This document shows, piece after piece, positions 38,460-49,400 of a stretch of DNA of 64,000 nt. Origin of the DNA: Saprospiraceae bacterium (GTDB taxonomy: Bacteria; Bacteroidota; Bacteroidia; Chitinophagales; Saprospiraceae); the NCBI GenBank assembly GCA_020630435.1, contig JAHDBJ010000011.1:1-64000 (forward strand), read 5' to 3'. Made by a program: the position numbers and the translations under genes. Positions within the stretch are counted from its first letter, which is position 1. Each line of letters begins with the position of its first letter. Below the pieces are notes generated by a model that worked only from the letters and a program-made list of their open reading frames with translations, had not been told where the DNA came from and did no database searches.

Positions 38460-39581
38460 TTAATAATCAATACTGTATAATTTCTTTAGGCGATTATTGG
38501 TCAAACTTTTAGGACTATTTTTTACAATAAAATTTCTAAACCAATGTCCCCTGCGAATATGTGCTAGTTGACCTATTCGATATGAATTGACTACAATTTC
38601 TTTAACTTTTTTATATCGCTTTTTGTAAAAAAAGTCGAATGCTTGTAAAGGATTTTTATGTTTTTTAAATGCCTGACCAATAAAATAGGCATCTTCAATG
38701 GCTTGACATCCGCCTTGCCCCATATTGGGAGTCATAGCATGAGCAGCATCTCCAATAAGACAAATATTACCTTTAAACCATTTTGTATCAAGTGGTTTGA
38801 AATCAAGTAAATCGTTGTTTATCATTTTATCTTGAGGGGTAGCAGATATAATATCACTAACAGGAGGAGCAAATGATAGGTAGAGTTGAAGTAGATCGCT
38901 CTTAGTTGCTTTTTTAGCATCAAAATCTAAAGCTTTTGAACTGACAGCAAACCAATATGTCTCTTTTTCCAGAATAGGGACGATTCCAAAACGCAACTGT
39001 TTACCCCACATTTCTGTAGCTTGCTGGAGGCCTAGTGAATAGTCTGCAACACCTCGCCAGCAGGTTTGTCCAGAGTGTCTAAGTTGAACGAATGGGAAAA
39101 GATGTTTGCGGATAATAGAATGTATCCCATCTGCTCCAATAATAAAGTCTGCTTGAATTTGAGTTCCATCTTCAAATGTCACGATAAGATTTTCAGTATC
39201 TAGGTTTTTACATCTTTTGCCTAGATAAAGCGGAATATCTCCTAGAGCATCAATAAGGTTTTGTTGTAGCCTGCCTCGATGGATTGCGGCACCTTGCTCA
39301 CCAAATGTTTGAATTACATCTTTTTCAAAAGCCTTCTGTAGTATATTACCATCGTAATCTGTTACCCGAAATTCTTCTAAAGCATAACTGTTAGAACGAA
39401 TAATTTCTAATAATCCTAAATGTTTCAATACTTGAATGGCATTAACCGCTAACCAAATACCCGCTCCTATAGGTTTAATTTCAGGAGCTGCTTCGTAGAT
39501 GGCTACATCAATGCCAGCTTGTTTTAAGGAAATGGCTGTCGTTAACCCCGCAATTCCTCCACCGATGATAATCCCTTTCAT
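38460..39581 (-). CDS. FAD-dependent group A monooxygenase
   Basis: A 373-residue flavoprotein hydroxylase. The FAD motif is GIIIGGGIAGLTTAISLKQAG at the N-terminus, the DG motif FIIGADGIHSIIRKHLF is in the middle, and the GD motif ICLIGDAAHAMTPNMGQGG is near residue 290. The closest family look is the UbiH/zeaxanthin epoxidase/kynurenine 3-monooxygenase group, enzymes that insert one oxygen into aromatic or isoprenoid substrates with NAD(P)H. The substrate cannot be told from sequence. It stands alone between rpsU and a divergent gene. Confidence 0.88.
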   Translation of the reverse strand: MKGIIIGGGIAGLTTAISLKQAGIDVAIYEAAPEIKPIGAGIWLAVNAIQVLKHLGLLEIIRSNSYALEEFRVTDYDGNILQKAFEKDVIQTFGEQGAAIHRGRLQQNLIDALGDIPLYLGKRCKNLDTENLIVTFEDGTQIQADFIIGADGIHSIIRKHLFPFVQLRHSGQTCWRGVADYSLGLQQATEMWGKQLRFGIVPILEKETYWFAVSSKALDFDAKKATKSDLLQLYLSFAPPVSDIISATPQDKMINNDLLDFKPLDTKWFKGNICLIGDAAHAMTPNMGQGGCQAIEDAYFIGQAFKKHKNPLQAFDFFYKKRYKKVKEIVVNSYRIGQLAHIRRGHWFRNFIVKNSPKSLTNNRLKKLYSIDY

Positions 39582-39795
39582 GTTTTGAGTGTTAGGTTAT
39601 GAATTTAAATTTAAATTTTTATGTAAAAATGCTAAAGTTAGTCTTTTATATTTTGATTTAAATTTTGTTACCTCTACTCTTTTAGTCGTCTAAATTTCAC
39701 CAACACAATAGAACCCACCAAAATATAGAAATATCTTTTAAATTTATATATAATATTACAAAACATCTAAATAGATGAATTTTAAAAATTTTATT

Positions 39796-40464
39796 ATGAA
39801 AAGATTAATTTTACTATGTTCATTTATGTGCTTGGGATTTGTATTTTCTTATGCTCAAGAAATAAATGAAGGAGCTAAAGGGATGAGCCAAGGACAAAAT
39901 AATGCTTTTACAGTATTACTGAAACTTACAGAAAAAAAGACAATTCAAAAAGCTTGGGAAAAGTATATTAAAAAATTTGATGGGAAGACTAAACTCAATA
40001 AGAAAACAGGGGAAATATTTTCCAACGATAGTGAACTCGAAAATATGAGTGCCAATACAGTTGATGTTTATGCAACAGTTAATCAAAAAGGGACAGGAAC
40101 AGAATTAACCGTATGGTTTGATCTTGGAGGAGCGTATCTTTCTTCAGAAGCTCATAGTGATAAAGTTGCAGTTGCGGAAACCTTAATTAATGATTTTGCC
40201 TTGAGTGTTTCTAGAGCAGCTATTGAAGAGGAGTTGAAAGAGGAAGAAAAAAACTTGAAAAAAGTGAATAAAGATTTAGACATTTTGAAAAAGGATAAGA
40301 AAAATTTTGAAGATGAAATTGAGAAGTGTAAGAAAAAAATAGCAGAAGCAGAACAAGGGATTGAAGAAAATATTAAAGCTCAAAGCGATAAGGAAGATGA
40401 AATTAAAGAACAAGAGAAAGTTGTGGAAAAAGTGAAAGAGAAATTATCTAAAATAGATGACTAA
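39796..40464 (+). CDS. Exported coiled-coil protein of unknown function
   Basis: The start is set at the ATG at 39796, which begins a signal peptide (MKRLILLCSFMCLGFVFSYAQ); an ATG 21 bp upstream would add seven residues. The mature 200-residue protein has a small globular part (TVDVYATVNQKGTGTELTVW) and then a long Lys/Glu coiled coil over roughly residues 140-222 with no proline. I do not recognise the family, though similar proteins occur in Saprospiraceae. Probably periplasmic. Followed by a good terminator. Confidence 0.75.
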   Translation: MKRLILLCSFMCLGFVFSYAQEINEGAKGMSQGQNNAFTVLLKLTEKKTIQKAWEKYIKKFDGKTKLNKKTGEIFSNDSELENMSANTVDVYATVNQKGTGTELTVWFDLGGAYLSSEAHSDKVAVAETLINDFALSVSRAAIEEELKEEEKNLKKVNKDLDILKKDKKNFEDEIEKCKKKIAEAEQGIEENIKAQSDKEDEIKEQEKVVEKVKEKLSKIDD

Positions 40465-40523
40465 TCCAATATATTATATAAAGTGAAGTTTTTTTAAATT
40501 GGAAAAGAACTTCTAATGTTTTG

Positions 40524-40556
40524 AAAAGCCTTCTGCTCTTGTGGAAGGCTTTTTTA
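40524..40556 (+). terminator. Rho-independent terminator
   Basis: Stem AAAAGCCTTC (40524-40533) with GAAGGCTTTT (from 40544), followed by a T run. Confidence 0.9.
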
Positions 40557-40698
40557 TTGGAAATTTTGTCTTGGCGAATACAGTTTAATGAATCAGATAG
40601 GAAACATAAGAAATAAAATTGTATTCCTACGTTTACAATATATAATTATATAATCAACTGTAAACTCAATCCAAAACTATTTCTGAAAAAAAATCTAA

Positions 40699-41943
40699 AT
40701 GTTAAAACGTATGTTTAAAATATTTAATATCTTATTTTTAATTTCAATATTGCTATCAGCTTGTTCTAATCAAGGAAAAACCTCTACAGAGTCGGTTATA
40801 CACAACACAGAAAAAGAACCTATTTCGGAGGCAGAAAGGAGGAATCCAGCTCCAGAAGAAGAGAGTGTAGCACCTGATAATAAGGTGCCAAAGGAGGTGG
40901 TAGAAATGAATATTCAAGAAAAAGAATTGATGAAAGAAGAAAAGATGCCTCAAAAAGAAAACTCAATATCTAAACCTAAGCCAACTTCACAGGAAGTAAT
41001 TATTAATCCAACACCACAACCTAAGGCTGAAGTTATTACAAAAGCTGAACCCAAACCTGCTGTCGAGTCAGTTCATTCCAGTACAACAAAAACACCTAAA
41101 GTTATTGATGTAGTTGTTTTCAAAAAGCCTGAAATTGAACCAATAACAAAGACTAAAAAAATAAATGAACCAACGATCGTACTACCGAAAAGTTTACCTG
41201 AAAAAAAGGAGACTACAATAGCAGCAACCTCCAAAAGTAGTAGTAATACTACAAATGTTCCTATTTCTGCACCAACAAAAAAAATAGAGCCAGTAATTCC
41301 TAGTTTTAACCATGATATTTGGAATGGCTTATTAGTAAAATATGTATCAAGTACAGGAAAAGTGAATTATAAAGGGTTTAAGTCTAACGAAGCAATTTTG
41401 GATAGCTACTTAAAGTTACTAGCAGAAAATCCTATTCAAAAAGATTGGTCTCGGAATAAGAAAATGGCTTATTGGATCAATGCCTATAATGCTTTTACTA
41501 TAAAATTAATTTTGAAAAATTATCCATTACAAAGTATCATAGATTTAGATGGTGGGAAAACATGGGATAAGAAATGGATAAAACTAGGAGATGAAACGTA
41601 CTCGCTTAACAATATTGAAAATGATATTTTGAGACCTCAGTTTAAGGATGCTCGTATTCATTTTGCGGTTAATTGTGCCGCAAAATCTTGTCCACCTATA
41701 CTGAATAAAGCATGGACAGCATCCAATTTGAATCTTTTTTTTGAACGTCAGACTAAGGCATTTATTAATAATAAGCAGTTTAATAAAATTACAGAAAATA
41801 CGATAGAGGTTTCTAAAATATTTGAATGGTATGCTCAGGATTTTGGAAACTTAATTGAATATTTAAATAAGTATAGCTCAACAAAAATTGATGCCAATGC
41901 TAAGATATCCTATAAAGAGTATGATTGGAAATTGAATAATTAA
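40699..41943 (+). CDS. DUF547 lipoprotein with Pro/Lys-rich linker
   Basis: A 414-residue lipoprotein: lipobox LSAC with the modified Cys at 22, then about 180 residues of low-complexity linker rich in Pro, Lys, Glu and Thr. A C-terminal DUF547 domain follows from about residue 205 (WNGLLVKYVSSTGKVNYKGF, MAYWINAYNAFTIKLILKNY, HFAVNCAAKSCPPILNKAW). DUF547 has a papain-like thiol-protease fold in some members; the conserved Cys and His-type residues (NCAAKSCPP) are present. The linker would let the domain reach through the periplasm or from the surface. Function unknown. Confidence 0.88.
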   Translation: MLKRMFKIFNILFLISILLSACSNQGKTSTESVIHNTEKEPISEAERRNPAPEEESVAPDNKVPKEVVEMNIQEKELMKEEKMPQKENSISKPKPTSQEVIINPTPQPKAEVITKAEPKPAVESVHSSTTKTPKVIDVVVFKKPEIEPITKTKKINEPTIVLPKSLPEKKETTIAATSKSSSNTTNVPISAPTKKIEPVIPSFNHDIWNGLLVKYVSSTGKVNYKGFKSNEAILDSYLKLLAENPIQKDWSRNKKMAYWINAYNAFTIKLILKNYPLQSIIDLDGGKTWDKKWIKLGDETYSLNNIENDILRPQFKDARIHFAVNCAAKSCPPILNKAWTASNLNLFFERQTKAFINNKQFNKITENTIEVSKIFEWYAQDFGNLIEYLNKYSSTKIDANAKISYKEYDWKLNN

Positions 41944-42031
41944 TTTATTGTGAAGACAATGTTCGTAAAACTTAACAAGGAGAGGTCTTATCTTTTTAGC
42001 CTAAAAAAATAAATTTAATTTAGCTTCTTAC

Positions 42032-42039
42032 TACTTTTG
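42032..42039 (+). promoter_or_regulatory. Putative -7 element of hutH promoter
   Basis: TACTTTTG matches TAnnTTTG, followed by a 75-nt leader. The -33 position holds only ATAAATTT-type sequence. Confidence 0.4.
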
Positions 42040-42114
42040 TGGGTTAAAATACCTAAACAGTATTTAAATACTGTTTAAAGTTATGAGTCTTAACCTAACC
42101 AAATTCGTATAGAA

Positions 42115-43608
42115 ATGTCTCAGACAATTCACTATATTAGTAATGAATCACTAGATATAGAAACAATAGATAAGATTATAGGAGGAAAGTATGGGCTATC
42201 CTTATCAGGTAAAAGCATTGAGCAAGTTGTTAAGTGTAGAGCCTATCTTGAGAATAAAATAGAGGATACAGACACCTTATTTTATGGCATCAATACAGGG
42301 TTTGGGTCGCTTTGTAATATCCGAATCTCTAAAGAAGAAGTAGAACTTTTACAAAATAAACTTATTCTTTCTCATGCTTGTGGAGTTGGAGAACCTGTTC
42401 CTGAAGATATTGTAAGGATAATTTTACTATTAAAAATTCAGAGTCTTTCTTATGGTTTTTCAGGGGTGAGATTGGAATTAATTAACCAACTTCTTTTGCT
42501 TTATAATAATAATGTTTTGCCTGTTGTATATGAACAGGGTTCATTAGGGGCATCTGGTGATTTAGCTCCGCTTGCACATATTGCACTTCCATTGGCTGGT
42601 ATGGGGGAAGTTTGGTATAATGGAAAAAGACAAGTGACGCAAGAGCTTTTTAAAATCAAAGGTTGGAAAGGTATTCAGCTAGAAGAAAAAGAAGGTATTG
42701 CGTTACTTAATGGGACACAATTTTCAGCAGCTTATGGTGTTTATACGCTAGTAAAAGCCCAAAAGTTGTTTCGTTGGGCCAATATAATAGCAGCACTTTC
42801 TATTGATGCTTTTAATTGTAAAAAAGAACCTTATGACGAGCGATTGCATCAAATCCGTCCTCATCAAGGGCAAATTCTGGTAGCACAATATATCAATGAA
42901 TTTTTGGCAGATAGCGAAATACAAAAAAAAGAGAAGATTCATGTTCAAGATCCATATGCCTTTAGATGTATCCCTCAAGTACATGGTGCAAGTTATGCTG
43001 CTATAGAGCATATCAAGCAAATTTTCCATACCGAGATTAATGCAGTAACTGATAATCCTAATATTTTTGTAGCCTCTGACGCTATACTATCAGGGGGGAA
43101 TTTTCATGCCCAACCCTTAGCTTTACCGCTTGATTATCTAGCAATCGCATTAGCAGAGCTGGGTAATATTTCAGAAAGACGTGTTTTCCAGCTCATCTCA
43201 GGCCAAAGAGGATTGCCAACCTATCTAGTTCCCAATGCAGGTTTAGATTCAGGTTATATGATTGCACAGTATACAGCAGCATCTATTGTGAGTCAAAATA
43301 AACAATTATGCACCCCCGCATCGGTTGATTCTATTGTATCTTGTAATGGTCAAGAAGATCATGTTAGTATGGCAGCCAATGCTGCTACAAAATGTTTTCG
43401 AGTAGTTCAGAATGTAGAGCGACTATTGGCAATTGAATTTATGATAGCAGCTCAAGGGATGGAATTTCGTCGTCCTTTAAAAACTGCACCCTTTTTAGAA
43501 AAAATAATACAAAAATATAGGGAAAAAGTGCCAGTACTTGAAGTTGATCGTTGGCTATCACCAGATATTGAAAAAACGATAACCTTCATGCAGAACCATC
43601 TATTTTGA
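42115..43608 (+). CDS. hutH: Histidine ammonia-lyase
   Basis: A 497-residue enzyme that deaminates histidine to urocanate. The MIO cofactor forms from Ala-Ser-Gly in GSLGASGDLAPLAH (residues near 145). YGINTGFGSL near residue 60 carries the catalytic Tyr, and VTDNPNIF and GNFHAQPLALPLDYLA are strongly conserved. hutU, hutI and hutG are not adjacent, so the pathway is dispersed. The length matches the family. Confidence 0.95.
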   Translation: MSQTIHYISNESLDIETIDKIIGGKYGLSLSGKSIEQVVKCRAYLENKIEDTDTLFYGINTGFGSLCNIRISKEEVELLQNKLILSHACGVGEPVPEDIVRIILLLKIQSLSYGFSGVRLELINQLLLLYNNNVLPVVYEQGSLGASGDLAPLAHIALPLAGMGEVWYNGKRQVTQELFKIKGWKGIQLEEKEGIALLNGTQFSAAYGVYTLVKAQKLFRWANIIAALSIDAFNCKKEPYDERLHQIRPHQGQILVAQYINEFLADSEIQKKEKIHVQDPYAFRCIPQVHGASYAAIEHIKQIFHTEINAVTDNPNIFVASDAILSGGNFHAQPLALPLDYLAIALAELGNISERRVFQLISGQRGLPTYLVPNAGLDSGYMIAQYTAASIVSQNKQLCTPASVDSIVSCNGQEDHVSMAANAATKCFRVVQNVERLLAIEFMIAAQGMEFRRPLKTAPFLEKIIQKYREKVPVLEVDRWLSPDIEKTITFMQNHLF

Positions 43609-43722
43609 CTGAAATGTACTTGTTGTAAACCCTTTTTTAGTCATTTTGAACGAAATATTATGTTATAAAGCATAAGATTTAGCTTAAGTCTAGTATATCT
43701 ATAAGAAAACAACTATAAATAC

Positions 43723-43753
43723 TTGGCTTATAGGTATAAAAAGTCTATCTTTG
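43723..43753 (+). promoter_or_regulatory. Promoter of rpsA
   Basis: TTGG at 43723-43726, 19-bp spacer, TATCTTTG at 43746-43753: a good Bacteroidota promoter. It lies inside the 75-bp open frame extension before the real start, so that extension is not translated. Transcription would begin near 43760. Confidence 0.8.
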
Positions 43754-43797
43754 CACCCGCAAAATTTATTTATTCACCTATTAAAAATCGAACGTTA

Positions 43798-45894
43798 ATG
43801 TTGGACGACGAAAAAGACATTAAAGAAGAAATCGAAAACATTTCTGAAAAAGTAAAAGCTACTGTAGAAGAGGCGATTAGCAAAGAAGAAGAAAGTGAAG
43901 AGAGTAAAGTAGAGTTTTTAGAGCAAGTTGTAGAAGAACCTGAGACTGAAGAAGAACAAACACCTGAAGAAGAAGAGGAAGAAGAAGATGTAGATGTATT
44001 GGATTTGAAAAAAGATGCAGCAGATACCTCAACACCACATGATGATTTTGATTGGTCATCTGGAAAGAGGAATACTGTAACTTACTCAGAGTCTGAGACT
44101 AAAGAGTATTTAGCACAGTATGAATCTACACTTACATCAGTTATTGAAAATGAACTAGTAAGAGGTAAAGTAACCAGTATCCAAAGCGGAGATGTTGTAC
44201 TTGATATCAATTACAAATCAGATGGGTTGGTTTCTCTTTCGGAGTTTAGAGATACACCAGACTTAAAAGAAGGAGACGAAATTGAGGTTTATGTAGAAAG
44301 ACAAGAAGATGAGCGAGGGCAATTGGTCTTATCAAGACGTAAAGCAAAGCTTCTTAGAGCTTGGGAAAATATTAAAGATTCTTATGCTAATGGAACCGTG
44401 ATTAAAGGTAAAATCATTAGTAAAACAAAAGGTGGTCTTATCGCAGATACAGGTGGTTTAGAAACGTTCCTTCCTGGATCTCAAATAGATATTAAACCAA
44501 TTATCGACTATGATTCTTATGTTGGTAAAGAGATGGAGTTCAAGGTAGTAAAAATCAATGAGCAAATTAAAAATGCTGTAGTTTCTCATAAAGCCTTGAT
44601 TGAAAGTGATCTTGCAGAACAAAGAGAAGCCATCATTGGAAGCCTAGAGAAAGGACAAGTACTAGAAGGTTTAGTTAAAAATATTACAGACTTTGGAGCA
44701 TTCTTGGATTTAGGGGGCGTCGATGGTCTATTATATATCACAGATATATCTTGGGGTAGAATTTCTCATCCTAATGAAATACTTGAATTAAATCAAAAAA
44801 TTAATGTTGTAGTACTTGATTTTGATGAGAATAAAAAACGTATTTCACTAGGTCTTAAGCAATTACAACCACATCCATGGGATGTGTTGGCGGAAGATAT
44901 AAAAGAAGGATCAGTAGTAGAAGGTAAAATTGTAAACGTTGAAGATTATGGTGCCTTCTTAGAGATTCAACCTGGTGTAGAAGGGCTTATACACGTATCA
45001 GAGGTTTCTTGGAGTAACCAACCTGTTAATGCCCGTGACTTCTTTAAATTAGGTCAAAAATATGGTGCAAAAGTAGTTACCATTGATAGAGAAGATAGAA
45101 AAATGTCTTTGAGTCTTAAGCAAATGGTTGCTGATCCATGGGATGAAATCGAAACGAGATTCCCCGTTGAAAGCAGACATAAAGGAGAAGTTAAAAATAT
45201 TACACCTTATGGTGTCTTCGTTGAGCTAGAGGAAGGGATTGGTGGAATGGTTCACATTTCTGACCTTTCTTGGACGAAGCGATATTCACATCCATCTGAA
45301 TTTACGAAAGTAGGAAATGATATTGAGGTAGTTATCCTTGAAATCAGTAAAGGAGATAGAAAATTATCATTAGGACATAAGCAAATTGAAGAAAATCCAT
45401 GGGATACTTTCGAAACAGTATTCCCTGTTGGTTCGTATCATGAAGCAACTATCATTAGAAGAGATGATAGAGGAGCAATTGTACAGTTACCTTATGGTTT
45501 AGAGGCTTATGCACCAATTAAACATATTAGAAAAGAAGATGGTAAATATGCTGAAGTAGAAGACGTGTTACAATTTAAGGTGATAGAGTTTAATAGAGAT
45601 GATAAACGTATCTTGGTATCTCACTCTAGACTTTTGGATGATATTAGAAGGGAGGCAGAAGAGCAAGTTAAAGAAACGAAGCGTGTAGAGAAACAAAAGA
45701 CTAGAAAAGCGATTCAAAAAACACAGTCTAATATTGAAAAGACAACGCTTGGAGACTTAAATGTTTTCGATCAATTAAAGGAACAATTGAAAGAAAATGA
45801 AGCTAAAGCTACAGCACCAGTGAAAGATACTACAGCAAAAGAAATAGCTGCTGATGTTGAAGAAAAAACAAGTGCTGGCGAAGAAGAAGAATAA
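43798..45894 (+). CDS. rpsA: 30S ribosomal protein S1
   Basis: A 698-residue protein from the ATG at 43798 (MLDDEKDIKEEI); the in-frame TTG at 43723 is part of the promoter. A very acidic N-terminal extension (about 95 residues) precedes six S1 (OB-fold) repeats, seen at KVTSIQSGDVVLD, KIISKTKGGLIAD, LVKNITDFGAFLDLGG, KIVNVEDYGAFLEIQPG, EVKNITPYGVFVELEEG and TIIRRDDRGAIVQLPYG. The C-terminal tail is charged. S1 recruits and unfolds mRNA on the 30S subunit. Six repeats and length match family norms. Confidence 0.95.
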   Translation: MLDDEKDIKEEIENISEKVKATVEEAISKEEESEESKVEFLEQVVEEPETEEEQTPEEEEEEEDVDVLDLKKDAADTSTPHDDFDWSSGKRNTVTYSESETKEYLAQYESTLTSVIENELVRGKVTSIQSGDVVLDINYKSDGLVSLSEFRDTPDLKEGDEIEVYVERQEDERGQLVLSRRKAKLLRAWENIKDSYANGTVIKGKIISKTKGGLIADTGGLETFLPGSQIDIKPIIDYDSYVGKEMEFKVVKINEQIKNAVVSHKALIESDLAEQREAIIGSLEKGQVLEGLVKNITDFGAFLDLGGVDGLLYITDISWGRISHPNEILELNQKINVVVLDFDENKKRISLGLKQLQPHPWDVLAEDIKEGSVVEGKIVNVEDYGAFLEIQPGVEGLIHVSEVSWSNQPVNARDFFKLGQKYGAKVVTIDREDRKMSLSLKQMVADPWDEIETRFPVESRHKGEVKNITPYGVFVELEEGIGGMVHISDLSWTKRYSHPSEFTKVGNDIEVVILEISKGDRKLSLGHKQIEENPWDTFETVFPVGSYHEATIIRRDDRGAIVQLPYGLEAYAPIKHIRKEDGKYAEVEDVLQFKVIEFNRDDKRILVSHSRLLDDIRREAEEQVKETKRVEKQKTRKAIQKTQSNIEKTTLGDLNVFDQLKEQLKENEAKATAPVKDTTAKEIAADVEEKTSAGEEEE

Positions 45895-45918
45895 AAATTA
45901 GCGAGTTCTATAGATGAT

Positions 45919-45956
45919 AAATCTCCATCTGGATAATTTCAGATGGGGATTTTTTA
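45919..45956 (+). terminator. Terminator of rpsA
   Basis: 11-bp stem (AATCTCCATCT with AGATGGGGATT, one G-T pair), 10-nt loop and a T run. Confidence 0.88.
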
Positions 45957-46176
45957 TTGTAGCCATTGTCTGTTTTAGACGATAATTATCAATCGATGGA
46001 ATTGTTGACAACCAAGACTTATTTTATTTAGAGTTTTGAATTAATTTATAGTATCAAGAAAGAAATTAAGTCTTGATTTCTTGTTTACTTTATTACTAGG
46101 TAGTTAAGTTGATTCCTTAACAGAAGTAGTTTCCTTTGAAAGAAATTGTAAAGTCTTGAGCATATTTTTTGTAGCT

Positions 46177-46375
46177 GGACAGTATCCTAAAAAGTGTATA
46201 AATAAGAATTGGAGGGTTTAGGAACTTTATCGTTGAACCCTTTCTTTGAAAATGATATTAAAGCGATTCAGTACAACTCCCAGTTCCGAATTGGCTGAGT
46301 CCATTTCTTGCTGATTTCTCTTAAGGCAAGATATACAGATTTCTTCACGGCGTTATAGGATAGTCCCTTACAGAT
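46177..46375 (-). mobile_element. IS256-family insertion sequence remnant (right end)
   Basis: The minus-strand frame reads KGLSYNAVKKSVYLALREIS then KKWTQPIRNWEL, which is the C-terminal region of IS256-type transposases. After NWEL one base is missing; restoring it continues as VLNRFNIIFKERVQR and a stop at 46227-46229. Beyond the stop, GGACAGTATCCTAAAAAGTG at 46177-46196 looks like the terminal inverted repeat of this IS family. The rest of the element, including the catalytic DDE residues and the left end, is gone. It is a dead fossil in the 592-bp spacer after rpsA. Confidence 0.75.
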
Positions 46376-46417
46376 AAAAAAAAATCCCGAACTTTTGAAT
46401 CTTCAAAAATCCGGGAT
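46375..46417 (-). terminator. Terminator of the Kazal-repeat gene
   Basis: Stem with ATCCCG/CGGGAT and an inner TTTTGAA/TTCAAAA part; on the minus strand it is followed by nine T (plus-strand A at 46375-46383). Confidence 0.85.
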
Positions 46418-46485
46418 AAACTCACCTTATTTTATTCAAATACATCTAGATCAATAAGATCTGCATAAGATTAAGAATTATCATC

Positions 46486-49400
46486 TTAATTTTTTACAAT
46501 TCTTTTTGATTTAAACACTCCCCCTTCTCTTAGACGAATAAAATAGATACCATTCGATAAATGACTGAGATCAATTCTAATCTTTTGTTCTCCAGCATTA
46601 TAATTTTTATGATAAACGGCTTTACCAAGCATATCAACTATTGCGATTTCAAATCTGTCTTTGCCTGTATTTGCTCTTTCTATAAATAGTTGTCCTGTAA
46701 CAGGGTTTGGATATGCCCTAAATGATGTTAGTGGTTCACTAGTATTGGCTAGACGAATTTGTCCACCAGTAGTACTACATGGTCCTACTGTCCAATCAAT
46801 TACGCCAGCTTTTCCAGCTTCACAAGGATTACTGTAAGTTATACCATCACATCCACACACAGGCAGAACATCTCCAGTACATATAATTGTAGGATCTACT
46901 TGAGCTTCGTCAATACACGCATCAGCACAAGGTCCATTTGTCCAGCTCGTTACACCTGAAATATAAGCCCAACAAGCATTGCTATAGGTTACGCCATCAC
47001 AACCACATACTGGATCTACATCAGTTGTACAAACAGCATTAGGATCAATTTGGGCTTCGTCAATACACGCATCAGGACAAGGCCCTTCTATCCAACGGCT
47101 AACTCCATTTTTTTCAGCTTCACAGATGTTACTATATGTTACATTATCACATCCACATACAGGTCTATATTCATCAGTACATATAATTTCTGGATCTATT
47201 TGACTCTGATCTATACAACAAGCCATCACTCCAAAATCTATTATAACGTCTACTTCTGATATTGCAAGACAACCATTCATGTCAGAAATAGTTACAGTAT
47301 AGAGACCAGCATTGCTTATTGTTGCGTTAGGAATAGTGATAATTTGTCCTACAGCACTAAAGTTATTCGGACCACTCCATTGGTAGCTTGCATTGGTATT
47401 ACCATCAGCAATAAGCATAATATCATCTCCTTGGCATACAGGGCTATTGCTTACGGCATTAACGGACGCTCCATTTAATATTGTAACGGTAACTTCCTCT
47501 GTCGCTATACAACCCTGTTCATTAATAACACTAACAGTATAGATTCCAGACATCGACACCGTAACGTCTGGGATGAATGGATTTTGTTCAGTAGAGAAAT
47601 ATCCATTTGGACCAACCCATTCGTAGGTCATTCCTCCCTGTACTGTTAACTCTAAAATATCACCTTCACATATAGGGCTATTAGTTGCAGCGGAGACAAA
47701 AAAGTCAGCACAATCATCAGGGCAAGGACCGTTAGTCCAGTTAGTTACGCCTGCATTATAAGCCTGACAAGGATTACCATAGGTTATACCATCACATCCA
47801 CAAACAGGATCATAAACATCTAGACAGATTGTATTGGGATCAATTTGGGCTTCATCAATACAATCATCAGGGCAGGGACCGTTAGTCCAGTTAGTTACGC
47901 CTGCATTATAAGCCTGACAAGGATTACCATAGGTTATACCATCACATCCACAAACAGGATCATAAACATCTAGACAGATTACATTAGGATCAATTTGTGA
48001 TTCATCAATACAAACATCAGGACAAGCCCCTTCCGTCCAGCTTGTTACTCCAAAAATATTATAAGCCCAACAAGCATTACTATAAGTCACGCCATCACAA
48101 CCACATACAGGATCGTACTCGGTTGTACAGAAAATATTTGGGTCAATTTGTGATGCATCAATACATTCGCCGTCGCAAGCATCAATTTCAACTTCAATGG
48201 ATGCTGTTTCGGTACATCCTGGTGCAGTAATAACAGTAACAATATAAGTTCCAGCCATACGTGTTGTGGCATTACTGATTACAGGATTTTGCATAGAAGA
48301 AGTAAATCCATTAGGTCCTTCCCAGAAAAAGCTTTCGCCACTAGTAGAATATAATTCTAGATCATCCCCTGAACAGATAGGAGCGTTACTATTAGCTTCT
48401 ACGATTACATCAGGACAATTAGTCGCACAAGGTCCATTTGTCCAGCTCGTTACACCTGAAATATAAGCCCAACAAGCATTGCTATAGGTTACGCCATCAC
48501 AACCACATACTGGATCTACATCAGTTGTACAAACAGAACCAGGGTCTACTTGACTTTGATCTATACAACAAGCTGCTACATCAAAATCGATGATGACTTC
48601 AACTTCCGTGGAAGAATAACAACCATTTGAATTTAATACAACAACAGTATAAATACCAGTATTTTCAATCGTTGCATCAGGAATGATAATGGTTTGACCT
48701 TCTTGTGCAAAACCATTAGGCCCTGTCCATTCATAAATTGCGTCTACATCACCGTCTGCGACAAGCATAATATCATCTCCTTCACAGACAGGACTATTAC
48801 TTGCAGCAGCAGCAGTTACACCTGGGAAAATGATTACTGAAGTTGAACTAGCATCACTACATCCATTATTGTTACTAACAGTAACAGTATAAGTTCCAGA
48901 CATTGCTAATGAGGCATCAGGAATTACAGGATTTTGTTCAGTAGAGAAAAAACCATTTGGTCCACTCCAAGCATAACTATCTCCTCCTGTAGCAAAAAGT
49001 TCTAAAGTTTTTCCTTCACAAATAGGACTATTACTTCTTGAAATAGCTCTAATTCCATCGCAACAGACTCCAGCTGTCCAATTCCAGACCCCTTCTTTTT
49101 CTGCTTCGCAAGGATTAGAATAAGTTACACCATCACATCCACACACGGGATCATAGATAGTTAAGCAAATTATAGTTGGATCAGCAGAGGCAGGATCGGG
49201 ACACGTTCTATCACATGAACCACTTGTAAATTTTCGAATACCATTTTTTCGAGCTTCACAGGGATTATCATAGGTTATACCATCACATCCACAAACAGGT
49301 TCATATCTTTCAGGACATCTTTTTCTAGGACGTTTTCGTCCATAACAAAAAGGATCGACTGAGAGTTGTTCGGAATCTCCTATAAACCAAGTACTGAGGT

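Noticed and set aside
36660-38460. tRNA genes expected near hpf in many Bacteroidota
   Set aside because: No cloverleaf with a TTCGANTC-type T arm is visible between hpf and its neighbours or anywhere else in the window.
43723-43797. 25-codon N-terminal extension of S1
   Set aside because: It contains a good Bacteroidota promoter (TTGG-N19-TATCTTTG), so transcription starts within it; the family-like acidic N-terminus begins at 43798.
46760-49340. Regular repeats that could suggest a CRISPR array
   Set aside because: The units are 110-150 bp, in frame, and translate into Kazal and Ig-like domains of one secreted protein.
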